DNA of 64,000 nt, taken from contig NC_134028.1 in NCBI RefSeq assembly GCF_964204645.1, forward strand, positions 23,782,153 to 23,846,152, given 5' to 3'. The notes below the pieces were generated by a model. It searched no databases. It saw only the letters and a program-made list of their open reading frames with translations, and was not told where the DNA came from. The DNA is from Tubulanus polymorphus (lineage: Eukaryota; Nemertea; Palaeonemertea; Tubulaniformes; Tubulanidae). Made by a program: the position numbers and the translations under genes. Below, piece by piece: positions 21,599 to 33,900 of the stretch. Position 1 is the first letter of the stretch; each line of letters begins with the position of its first letter.

Positions 21599-24500
21599 AT
21601 GAGCGGCTGCCAGCACCTGACAGCCTTCAAGGCAGCCCAAGGGACCGACACATTTAAAATAGTTCATGACCACTTTGTGTCGTGCACGACCCCTCAAGCG
21701 CGCAAAAGAAAGGTTTCTCAAGTTTTTCCCTAGATTTTTTTCTTCACTTTTTAAATCAATTTGATTTACTGCTCGTTGTATAATAGTGCCTGACCCATGT
21801 GATGAATATTACCCTCCCCCTCCTCTTCACAGGGGCTTGTCACAATTTGATAATGAAAATGGACGATACCAGTATCCCTGTATAAAAAAGAATGATGTCT
21901 TTTTTATACAGGGATACTGGTATCATCCATTCATTATCAAATGGTGACAAGCCCCTGTGCTCCTCCTAACCTCAGTGTTTCAGAAACTGATCCCCATTGT
22001 CTTCTGTGACTAAAGCATATTTATATCATCTCGAACCTCGACAATAAACTTTTCCGAATAAAACAATTTACAAGCGAACTGTAAATATTCCTCACTGAAG
22101 GGCTAGAACAGTAAAAATCTTGTTTTTAAATAAGTATATAAATGTGGCAATGAATTTTATTTACTCATTCAAAAATGAGATTTTACTGTTTTCGCTTGGA
22201 TTTCCAATTGGTTTCCAAGAAACGTCGATAGCCCAGAGAAATAACCTGACCTCCTATTGATTTGTAGCCTTAATTTTGCATTACTTAAATTTAGAATTTC
22301 CTTTGTCTCTATGGAAATTCATTCATTTTTTTGATCTAGCAGCTGCAATTTGTTGTTAGTTAATGAATTTCCTGGTGTTTTCGTTTCAGGCTACGTCGAG
22401 TTTCTGTCACACTTGTCGCGAACATAAGCCCCGCCTTCACTCGTGTTTATATTGTATTTATTTCGGTTGCTATGGTGCTCAACATATTCATGAACATGCC
22501 AAACATAAACGGCATAATTTAGGTTAGTATTTAGAACTGTGGTGAAAATTTGGTTAGAGTTTACCATTTGACTGAGTGAAAATTAAACTGCATTGTTAGC
22601 ATGGTAATTATCCAGTGATCCAACGTTTGAGCTATTTGTCTCAGATCTACTGAGGCCAGTGGCTCAATGACCCAGATCTACTGAGGACAGTGGCTCAATG
22701 ACACAGATCTACTGAGGACAGTGGCTCAATGACCCAGATCTACTGAGGACAGTGGCTCAATGGCCCAGATCTACTGAGGACAGTGGCTCAATGGCCCAGA
22801 TCTACTGAGGCCAGTGGCTCAATGACCCAGATCTACTGAGGGCAGTGGCTCAATGACCCAGATCTACTGAGGACAGTGGCTCAATGACCCAGATCTACTG
22901 AGGACAGTGGCTCAATGACGCAGATCTACTGAGGCCAGTGGCCCAATGACCCAGATCTACTGAGGACAGTGGCTCAATGACCCAGATCTACTGAGGCCAG
23001 TGGCTCGATGACCCAGATCTACTGAGGCCAGTGGCTCAATGACGCAGATCTACTGAGGCCAGTGGCCCAATGACCCAGATCTACTGAGGACAGTGGTTCA
23101 ATGACCCAGATCTACTGAGGCCAGTGGCTCAATGACCCAGATCTGAGGCCAGTGGCTCAATGACGCAGATCTACTGAGGCCAGTGGCTCAATGACGCAGA
23201 TCTGCTGAGGCCAGTGGCTCAATGACCCAGATCTGCTGAGGCCAGTGGCTCAATGAAATGTAAACTATCGGATTTTCTTTCTGCAGCTTTAGATTTGACT
23301 TATGGTGCTGTTTACTGTTTTTCGTGTTCTGACTACGTTTACGATCGTGAATTGGAACAAATCGCTGGTTCTACGACTTCGACGCGAGGTATGGTGAAAA
23401 TATTGGAGAAATGACACCTGTAGGTTATATATGTGCACGCATATTGAAGTTTCGCCGTTTATTCTTGCTAGGTTTGCGTCCCGATTTAAATCCATGGGAA
23501 CCGACTGAGGAAGAGATTGAATTGTTGAATATCCATCGAAAGCGTAGAACAATCACTGAAAATTCAACTGTAGGTCAGTAGTCAATACATAGCTACAAGT
23601 TCATACAAACATTGGGCTTTTACCAGATTAGAATGGAAACTCCGTGAATAACAGAGTCCCCAGGAACTCATTTAATTTGAGCGAAATGACAGAAACTTCC
23701 TTCAATTTTGAGAAATAGGCAATTAGACATGTACTTCAGAGTTGTACAATAGACTATGCCTAAGTCAGTCGGAACTAGGGACCTGGTTACACTGTTAAGG
23801 GGTTTCAGAATAAGAAACCAAGTTAAGTGCATCAAGAATGAAAATTCGCTAATAATGCCCCCAAATAAGGGTTTACCGAGAATACCGATTTAGGAGGAGT
23901 GTGCTATAATTGGGATATAAAAGGCGCTTCCTTAAAGTATGAAATTTTCTCCTTAAAAACTCCTTATATCCGGATGACTGATTGATAAGGACCCTGAATT
24001 AGAAAAGTTTTCTCCTGCCTGAATGAATTATTCGTAAGATGTATGTTTTGATATTTGAGTAATATTTGCAGGTTTGCGTGGATTGATAAATCTCGGCAAC
24101 ACGTGCTTCATGAATTGTATTGTACAAGCCCTGACACATACTCCGGTACTCAGAGATTTCTTCCTGTCCGATCGACACAACTGTCAGATGGCCGAGGAGT
24201 CTCGTCAGTGCCTTGTCTGTGAAATGGGAAGATTATTCCAAGAAGTGAGTACCGCTTTAAACGATCCTTTCCCGCTTTAGTGATTGTATGTTATTTCTTA
24301 TGTCGCTTCTTATGGTTTTTTTTTTTCAGTTTTACTCAGGGGTTCGGACTCCACATATTCCATATCGACTGCTTCATCTTGTGTGGACCCACGCGCGTCA
24401 CCTGGCCGGCTATGAACAACAAGACGCGCACGAATTTCTGATCGCTGCTTTAGATGTTTTACATCAACATTGTAAAGGTCGGTGAACCATTATCGTGGTA

Positions 24501-27186
24501 CATTTATTTCAGTATCGAGTCTGCGAAACCACAGTATATTTGTACGTGCTATGGGTCATATAAGTCATGCAAAAAATTCAATTTAATTCTGAGCCTCTAT
24601 CCATTTTGATTTTGTTATTTTCTGTACAGCACTTTAGAGAGCTATATAAAAGGGACTTGTGACCGGGCGTTTCTTTATCAATACGTGATTCATAAGAAAT
24701 GAATTAATTGAATCATTTAGAACCAAGAAATTCTGGGAATTTTTATGTTATAACGTAGAAAAATCAGGGAAACCTCAGGGATTTCGTAGATTGGCGCCAC
24801 CTTGTAAAAGTTTCAATAATGATAATATACATTACAGGAACGAATGGTTTGTCGTCGAATAACCCACATCATTGTAACTGTATCATAGATCAAATATTCA
24901 CCGGAGGGCTTCAATCAGATGTTACATGTCAAGAGTGCAAGTAAGACTCGTCTAAATTCGCAGTAACCATAGAACTATAGTCGAATCCCCTTAATCTGTA
25001 TCACTGAAAACTGACATCTCTCACTGTTAATTTGGTTAAGTTGTATCAATTTGTGATAAGGCTTTACCAAACCATGAAAAACGCTAAGAGAAAGTATTAC
25101 GAACCTACGTAGTTTCTGAGGTTGTGGGCACGGCGCAAAACACAAGATAACACATTTTTGAGATGTCGGCATTGCTGTTCGCTACAGTTCTATGCAGTAA
25201 CTGGCGCCGGTTCAATAGATTCAATACTAAACTCTAGGGTTTAAAATGATTCGATTATTTCTAGCAATGTGTCAACGACAATCGATCCATTTTGGGATAT
25301 CTCATTAGATCTCGGACCGACGGATGCCATGATTCTAGGCAATCATTTCAACTCAGGAAAAGGAGGTCAGTTTTATGAAGACAGGAAACAAAAAAGAATT
25401 TAGAACTGGAGAAAATCCTGGAAATTGTGTAGCAAAGTTGTCCACAAAGCCCTCAAGTTTAGCCTTGTGGCTGACCACCCGGTTGAAGATGATATCAGTG
25501 TTTAAAACCGGGCCATTCAAAGCCTGTAGTTATTTTATGTTGTATGAAGTCTGCATTGTTCTCATGTAGGTAATGGTGACGATTTACCGAAAACATTTGA
25601 AGAGCCAACATCTTTAGTCACATGTTTAAAAAGGTATGTCGGATAATGACTTGGCAACGCTTGTCGAATTAGAGGATCATAACCAGTCAATTTGATCGAT
25701 CATTGTTCTCCGCAGGTTCACTAGACCTGAACATCTAGGCAGTTCTTCGAAAATCAAATGTAGCAGTTGTCACAATTATCAAGAATCGACTAAACAGTTA
25801 ACAATGAAAAAACTTCCTGTCGTCGCTTGTTTCCATTTAAAGGTAGACGAACAACTGATTCATTTATTCATCGCTTTGCATTCATACTCCGTTTAATTTG
25901 AAGATGTATCCTTGAGGAGGATTTCAAATGATAGAATTATGAATTTTTGATCAAAGGTCAGGGAAAATCGGGGAATTTTGGATTGTTTGGGGCCAGTAGC
26001 ATAAAAGTTGGCTTGAGTTAACAATTGGACAAATACTATGTTAACAATGCAAATTCAATTATCACTGGCATCCTGGTTAGCTCTAACCAACTTTTTGGCA
26101 ACTGACCACTGATCAGTCAGAACCCTGTTTTATGGTATGTTGTATTTATCTGCAGAGATTTGAGCATTCCACAGGATTTCACAAAAAGATCTCAACGTTC
26201 GTATCATTCCCTGATGAACTGGATATGACGCCTTTCATGTCGTCTTCGCGTAACAATAACAATGGTTACACGAATCAGGTCATCATGGAGTCTGCCTCGG
26301 GTCTTTCAAGCGAAAATAAGTAAGTTAACGGTTCATTCAGTCAAACTCGCTTTTCATCGCAAAAATCGCTGCATCACATGACTTAAATAGGCATAATTTT
26401 TAATCCTAATTTGTATTTTCAATTCAATTTGCCAACTGTAAGTCATATTTTTGATAAGGCTTCAATGTAATGAAAACTACAATAGCTTAAGCCAGTTTGA
26501 GTATACATGTAGGCCTCAGTCAAATTAAACACTTTTATACATAGAAAAACCAGTGCTGCATTTAGTTATGTCTAACCATTTAACATCTATGAGAGGTGCA
26601 CTGTTTTACCTTAAAACAACACACATATGAGGCTTTTGTTAAAACTATTGAATCAGTCAACAAACGCTTGAATTTATGAAAACCTAACCTACAAAATTAA
26701 GCCCTTTAAAGACCTGCTATGTATGCGACTAGGCCCGAAATGAAGTCGGTTTTGTGTTCGGATTTTTCTAGGTATTCGTTGTTTGCGGTTGTGAATCACA
26801 GCGGAACTATCGAATGTGGACACTACACGTGTTACATACGTCTGCACAAAAATCAATGGTTTAAATGTGACGATCATCTGATTTTGAAAGCAGACGTCAA
26901 CGAAGTGCTCAACAGTGAAGGGTGAGTAATTTGATTCAGTAAGTTGATTCAGTTTGACCACCTAACCTGGAAAAACAGGGAATTCAACAAATCCTGAAAA
27001 AGCTCAGGTTATTCGATTAGGTCTGGTCAAACCTGGAAAACTCAGGAAAGAATTTTGGATCGGCAGAATTTCGATCATATTCAATCGATCCGTCTCCGCT
27101 TACAGATTGCAAAGTAATTACTAAGTAATTTTCTCTATTTCAGCTACCTCCTATTCTACCACAAACAGATTTTGGAGTACGAATGA
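21599..27186 (+). CDS. USP22: USP22, SAGA-complex ubiquitin hydrolase
   Basis: Thirteen exons: 21599-21712, 22390-22522, 23287-23388, 23472-23573, 24072-24244, 24330-24477, 24838-24940, 25265-25365, 25570-25633, 25716-25842, 26156-26319, 26772-26921 and 27144-27186. They total 1524 nt, 507 aa (human 525). The N-terminal ZnF-UBP ([27 protein letters not shown]) docks the enzyme in the SAGA deubiquitinase module. The USP catalytic domain has Cys162 ([19 protein letters not shown]), His461 (GHYTCYIR) and the WFKCDD aspartates near 477. Two CxxC zinc pairs (CQEC region and CSSC) are retained. It removes ubiquitin from histones H2A/H2B in the nucleus. Exon 1 is short and was located by its GCQHL..ARKRK match to the family. 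All phases agree. Confidence 0.96.
21828..21959. repeat. Long fold-back inverted repeat in USP22 intron 1
   Basis: Arms of about 60 bp begin CACAGGGGCTTGTCAC and end GTGACAAGCCCCTGTG, with a short centre (AGAATGATGT) between runs of T and A. One arm is near-perfectly complementary to the other, with a few mismatches. It is a fold-back element or MITE; family unknown. Confidence 0.8.
22641..23258 (+). repeat. 31-bp minisatellite, about 20 copies, in USP22 intron 2
   Basis: The unit CAGATCTACTGAGGMCAGTG + GCTCAATGACC repeats head to tail with few variants (GAGGACAG or GAGGC CAG, GACCC or GACGC), each with a BglII site AGATCT. One unit lost three bases (CAGATCTGAGG). Low divergence suggests a recently expanded array. 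Confidence 0.93.
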
Positions 27187-30100
27187 AAACTCTTCTTCCT
27201 CTGTGATACTAACAGGCAGGTGTGCGCGCTCCCTATGCGTGTCAGTCAAACGATTGATTGACATCTTTACACGACTCGGTGGGAGTGATTTCGATGACTC
27301 CGTTTATTTAGTTAGTGGTAGAACGATTCTGTACGCACGGAATCGACGTAATCTAGTCGCAAATAGGTGTCATTCCATGATGAACGCGTTTACAATAGAA
27401 ATACATAATCACACATGTTACTGCCATTCGTATTACCCTTATACATAGAGAACATTCGCCGAACTATCTCTGCTTCGGTAGTTAATTCGAGAGTTTAAAT
27501 GGCTGGTCTAAATATGAAGGTATAATTCACTAAACTTACCAGTGAGCAGCGGGAATGTTCGTATTTTTCTTCCAATAAGATACCAGTAACCTGTATTCAA
27601 GATGTAGATGCAGAAAGAGTTAAGCTATTGCTTTGAAATTCTTGTATACATACACAGAGTTGTTGAGTCTTGTGCGCGCGAGCCTGCCTTGCCAGTAAGT
27701 CAAACGATTTGACCACTACTGATAATCTTAAATAATGTCCGCGATTATTTCGTATATCTTCGCATTGGTCGTGTACATGATCTATACATGAATTTGATAG
27801 TGTGAGTGAATTTGGTTCGTGTTTATTATCAGGGATGTGAACGTGTTCAGCTGATTCAGCCATTTCAATTGATTTCGTAGTAGAAATAGAAATAGAATTT
27901 CCCGACATGGAATGATTCAGTTTCACCTGAAAATCTGCTAGTTTTTTTGTTCGAGCTGTTCACAGCTCGTTTCAGGGAAACACAAATTCTAATTTCTCGG
28001 TGTGTGTGTTTGTGTAATGTGTGTACGTGTGGTTTAATGAACTAAAATGTCCGACACGACGCGACGCGGCGGCGAACGATATTCAAAAAGCCGTCGATGT
28101 CGTCTGCTACATATTGTTTCAGTATTATGTATCATAGCGATTACCTACACGGGAAGTGTGCGTAATAATTTCCTGCCTAAATTATCTGAAAATCGAATCG
28201 ACATTTCTTGACCTGTCTGCGCACGTGAAAATGGACTGCGTGTCCAATATTTAACTATGCATGCGTATTTTTTTTTTCTGAGTTGTACAGTTGTCACTGG
28301 TGGCAAATATTTTCAGAATCCATGCGTATTTTTTTTTGTACGGTGTTTATGTATAGTATGACTGTATTGTATTATTTATATTTTTTGTGTCTGTGCTATT
28401 ATTACTTATATAGAATAATAATGTGTAAGTTGTTGTAGTCGAGATATAAGTATAGTCTTCCTCGTCGTCTTTTAAAGACAATATTGTGAAATGGATGATG
28501 CCCGGGAGCTAACTGTAACTGAGTTAGCACAAGAAAGCAGTTTGGAACAATTCTCGTGCATAGATTTAGAAGGATTTGTTGTATGAATGAAGCTACAGAT
28601 TCTGTAAAATATTGGTAAAATTTCCCTTTTTCAAAGGAAACCATTCTATTCTACCCCAATACAAGTTCCTCATGTAAGACTCTCTGCTTACCTCGGTAAA
28701 ACTGCATCTGTATTTGCTTCTATTTTTCCGCGGTAATCATCCATTATCTATATTGAGCACTACTACTGAAATCCGTTGAGAAAAAATGTACATAGTAGAA
28801 ATTTTTTGATCAAATCTTTGAGATTAATATTTCATGGATCTATTGTGGCTTAACAGGGTCCCTACGACTCCTTGATTCCTGAAAAACTTTGTCAAAATGG
28901 AAAATGCTTTCAAAGGTGCTTGAAACTCCTTCAATTTGAGCAAAATGCCTGAAACTGCTTCAATTTTGAGAAATATAGGTAATTAGAAGTGTTTGTAGTT
29001 GTACAGGCTCAACTATGCCTAAATCGGTACATTTGGGACCAGGATTTGTCTAAGGGAGTTGCCGAATTAGAAATGGAATTTTGTAGTTTATAGGATAAAG
29101 ATTTGCTTACAAAACATCTGAATTAACAGTTTACCGAGATAAACAGTAATGATTTAGGAATCTACAGTAATTGGGATATGAAAGTGATGCAGATGCTTTT
29201 CCTTGAAAACTCCTGATATCCAGGAATGACTGATCTGTAGAGACCATGTTTAAGTGATTGCTTGAGGGAGGAGAGTTTTAAACCGGGTATAGGTCGGCTT
29301 TGCGACTGCGTGCTGCTTGATTCTTTGCAACCGTCAGCTATGATTCACTTATAGACTTCATATCATTGCCAGTTGACCTACACTCGGCTTTAAGGTTTGA
29401 ATTTCCAGCATTTTTTGTGCTTACACGTATCATCAACACAGTGAATTTATTTTCTTGCTGTATGTGATAATGATATAATTCATGGGTTTATTTTTGCTGT
29501 GTTTACAATGAAATAAATGCATAGACTCTAAAATCATTCAGCTTTGTCCACTTGTCGTCTATGCACAGTGGATTTCTCCTGTTTTACAGTTTATACATAG
29601 ATAATTTATACTATAGATGTAGTAATTTATTTGCGTTTAGAACGAATGCTTTTTAGTTTAAATTGAAACACAATCAATCATGTTTAATATTGATCATTTG
29701 AATGAAATCAAAGTTTCAAACGCTACCCTGCATTTTGTAATTTTCTTTCCGTGACCGGACGTTAAAGTTAGTTTCAGTAAGAATCCCGCCAATAGTTATT
29801 GTACACATTGTAAGTATTGATGTGATAGAAAAAAGTGTTTCCTATCAACGAAAACTTGTCAACAGCACATACAGTCAAACCTGGCTGAGTTGTCGTAGTT
29901 GGGATAAACATTATATTGATGACAATATATCCAAATGACAACAAACAGTAAATTATAATTGAATTCGAAATACAAATTGGGACTCAAAAATAGAGATGAC
30001 TTCTGTAATGTGACGAGTTGGACTCGAATACATAGGTCTGGAAGTAAGTTTCCAGTGATGTATCAGCAGCCATTATTTGAGGACAATTAGGTTCACAACT

Positions 30101-30953
30101 TGGGGTTGTTTGAAATTAAGAGTTGGGTGACTAGAGCTGAAAAATGGAGAGGTCATTCTGCCGGTTGGGTTACCATGTTGGACTGTCTGATTTATTTCCC
30201 TAGTTAGTCCTGTACACATTGGAAGCTTGTTACAACAAACTTCATCAGGGGACCAGAATGTCTGTTTATTATAACGGAAAGTTATTGCCCCATTAGGGGC
30301 AAAATACTTGGTTTGCACTAATAACTGACAAGTCGTTTTATTCAAGGTCGTCATAGCAAATTAGGATTCATGGTATTAGGATTATCTACAGCAGCAACCC
30401 AGCTCTTAAGAAATGTGCTCTCAAAAGAATTTAGATATTCGTGCGCAAGTTGTGATGTTCATGATTGATATAACATGTCATTCATACATATATTATAATC
30501 ATTATGATTAAAGTCCTTGTGATATTAAATAACTATAATTCAGGTATTAAAACAAATCGAGTATGCATTTCACTTGAGCTCAACTTCACGTCATCTTGTT
30601 CTGTATTTATTCAGTGTGTGTATAAATAAATCATAGAAATAACAATTCATTTTGTAACATAATGACGTATATATATCATGTGTAATTTTTTTGTCTCGTG
30701 CAGTAAAAAATGAAGAATGAACTAGATTTTCTTGTTTTCTTTGATATGGAGTTTCAGGAACAACAAAGTCTGCATTTGGAAAATCACAAATTGGAAGGAG
30801 TGAGATCAGTGACTGGAGTTGGTTGAATAAACCTGACCAAAAAACAAATATTTCATCTTTGTTTTATTGATAATAATAGAAATTTCCTCTGATATCACAG
30901 ATTATGACTAGTAAATATACTATGATGTAAAATGATTAGAAACGAGAATTTAA
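27187..30953. other. Intergenic between USP22 and AP5Z1 (convergent 3' ends)
   Basis: No conserved gene is recognised. It should hold the 3' UTRs of USP22 (plus AATAAA near 29511) and AP5Z1. A MITE-like repeat lies at 28856-29250. A 54-codon ATG frame at 28047-28211 with a hydrophobic segment (LLHIVSVLCIIAITY) has no known homologue and may be chance. The minus frame at 30073-30354 is unassigned. Confidence 0.5.
28856..29250. repeat. MITE-like repeat, CAGGGTCCCTAC family
   Basis: It starts CAGGGTCCCTACGACTCCTT and ends with a diverged complement (TGATCTGTAGAGACCATG). Internal sequence (CTTCAATTTTGAGAAATA) also occurs at 23640-24000 in USP22 intron 4. Related ends (GTAGGGACCCTG or GTAGGGACACTG) occur at 55837 and 41517. 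Confidence 0.5.
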
Positions 30954-33900
30954 TCAGATTTCTGGTCGTGAACTCGGTTGCAATAGTTCGGTTATATTCT
31001 GTAGAAAGATAGCTAGCGAAGTATTGTTCTTGTGACACCTTAAATAAAATAAAGATAATCAATTGATAAAAAGTGTGCATGAGATTTCTGTCATCGCCTA
31101 ATAAACTAGTTATGAAAGACGTAACTTACGTTCCGTTCCTGACATCCTCTGCAGGACTCAATATCGTTGCTGCAACACTGCAGATAAACAAAGACTGATA
31201 GAAGCTTCTCGAAAAATCTTTCCAGGAATTTTCAACTCGTTTTATTCGTTTGCAACAATGTAGAGAAATTGAGATTTTTTAGAGATTTATCAGACCCGAG
31301 GCAAGAAGTCTTCTGCATTAAAGTTACTTGTTATGAGTGAAGGGAATCTTACTTGGGAATACGTAAGATGCTGATCAGATCATTAGCTCTATCTATAATC
31401 GCCCGACTGTCGTTTTCATCATCGACAATCGATTGTTTTTGTTTCTGTTGACTGATCTTCGTTAGACACAGAATCACACGTGGAATCAGATCCTGACATC
31501 GACTGGCCAACTAGAAAACACAAAACAAGATCAAACATCATCTATCAGGTACACCTTAATGTGTCAACTAGAATGAACTCTGAAGAACGCAGTTCCACTG
31601 AGTGACGCAGGATACAGGCAGTAGATAGTCCAATCTTGGAGTAATCAGTCTGGTTACTCCAAGGTCCAATAGAGATGCAGGGTAGAGACAGCGGATGGTC
31701 CAAGAGGGATGATGTAGGGGGAATATAGCACACAATCAGAAGCAGTTAAAATGATAGCAAGAAAATAATTCTGAAATACCTTAGCTTGTGATGTCATTAA
31801 AACGGCTAATAAACGAACGGAATATTGCGATTGAGTGTCGTTCTGTAGAATACTCGATAATTCATACGTCACACATTCTAACAGCTCGTACAGTTGAGAT
31901 ATAACTTCTGACGTACAACGCGAATCATACGCTTGACTCGCGTATTCTCCCACAATCCATACCTGAAAAATAAAATCAATTACATCATTAGGGTGATGAC
32001 TTGCCTTTTCCCTGACTATTCCCTGACATATACGTTGTTTTCTCTGACTTGATCTGCTAAGAATTCAAATCAATTAACACGGTCAAATACGTACAACATA
32101 GATTGTAACAGTTTTCCTATACCCATGATTTAGCAATCTCTTAAAATCTTCCCTGGTTTTAGCTTTTTTCCCCGACTATTCCCTGACGTTTTTAAAGAAA
32201 AGAAAGTTCTCGAACTTTTCCCTGATTTCTAGATAAATGGCCACCCTGATCATTGCAACGCCTAGATCCCCGAAACTTATGCCTTAGCCACCTCCCGTAA
32301 TGCTCCATTCAACCTTACCATATGAACAAAGAATTCCTCATTGTTAACTGCATGTCTCAGTGAACCGATATAATCACGAATTTCCTCGTGTTGCTGCATC
32401 AGTAGTTTTGGATAAAGCTCAAATAACATCAACATACCATCGGCCAAAATTCTAAAAATACCGCATTCAATCAGATCAGAAAACTTGCAGTTGATTAAAC
32501 CATGTTACATATTAAGCTGATATGGAGATTTTCTGATTTATGAGAGATGTACTTTTTGATTTCACTCTCAAATTGTGCGGCTTTATAAAGAAGACCGACT
32601 CGTTCAATAATAACTGGCACGAGTTGACCGGCTAAACGTTCATCGCTGTCATCACATATGACTTTAAAAAACAATCTGAAATTACACACAAAACAATAGA
32701 TAAACGTGAATTCATTATAGAATGAATGAATTTATTTTTCACTGTATCAATGATGATACAAGCAATATGGCTACAAATATTGATACCTTGTTTCTCAATT
32801 CTGCAGAGCTAACCTAGCACATTACTTCTTTTTAAATCATGATCAAGCTAACAATAACAGACCCGGCAGCTATAGAAATGAACTGATTTCATTGTACTTC
32901 ACAAAAGTGACTCGGCTGATTAGGAGAAAAGATATATAAGTTTTTTAAATTTTGGCACAATGAAGGATCCCAGCAAGGCAATAGCTGTACAATGGATGTC
33001 AAGATTAGTATACATCACTTCAGGATTACCTGATGAGTACAGGAACAATTTGAGAACAAACAACAACTCTTGGCAGTTGATTCAAATCTTCCAGTAGAAC
33101 ATGAAGCTTATTCAATCTGCAATAAACAAGTTTAACAATCAATATAGCAAGATAAGATTGGCTCCTTGTCACAAACTCTTACCTATCGGCAAAATTCTTC
33201 TGTAATTATTAAGCTTGATTAAAAGAATTTAAAAAGAGAATGTTTAAGCCTGGCAAACCTGTCGATTGTGTCGCCGTGGCCCCCTTCGTGTCGTAGGATG
33301 AAGTTAAATAGGGGTCGATTCATAGGACTCATCATCGCTTCAACAACTGCCGTAAACGACTGAGTGACATCTGATTTACCGATTCTACAGCTGACCTCTA
33401 AACCTGCCGTCATACATGGCAAATCTAACAACGTGTGCAACACCTACAATCATCACATGAAACGATTTTTCAATTAGAAAAAGGTTAAATTCTAAAAACT
33501 TAGTCTGAGCTAGTAGTTTATTCAGCATTTCGACTTAATCCTAATAGTAATTTTCAGGAATACTGAAGGATATATACATGAAGATAAATGATTTAGGATA
33601 TAGCCAAACCTTGAATAAGATATATTTTATAAGCTCTTTTTATAGGAAACTTCACAAGTCATCTTTTGTATTGTAGGATTTTATCTCATATTATCATTAC
33701 AATTTCAATTTAGCAATGGACCGAGTTTGCATCAATGTTATCTAACATTTTTGTATACCAAGTAGTTAATTGTACCTCAATTGCCGTGGTTTCTGATAAC
33801 ATGGCTGGCAGAATTTCGAGAAACTCGTGAATGTACGATCTCGGATTCCACGCTAAGATCTGTAAGAACGAAAAACTAATGAAGAATCGCCAAATTGTTG

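Noticed and set aside
21530-21721. Minus 63-codon frame at the USP22 promoter
   Set aside because: The plus strand here is USP22 exon 1 (GCQHL..ARKRK), which matches the family.
22641-23258. CRISPR-like array from regular 31-bp spacing
   Set aside because: Units are head-to-tail without unique spacers, in a eukaryotic intron; it is a minisatellite.
30073-30354. 93-codon minus frame as a gene
   Set aside because: No homology, no splice support, in an intergenic stretch between convergent genes.
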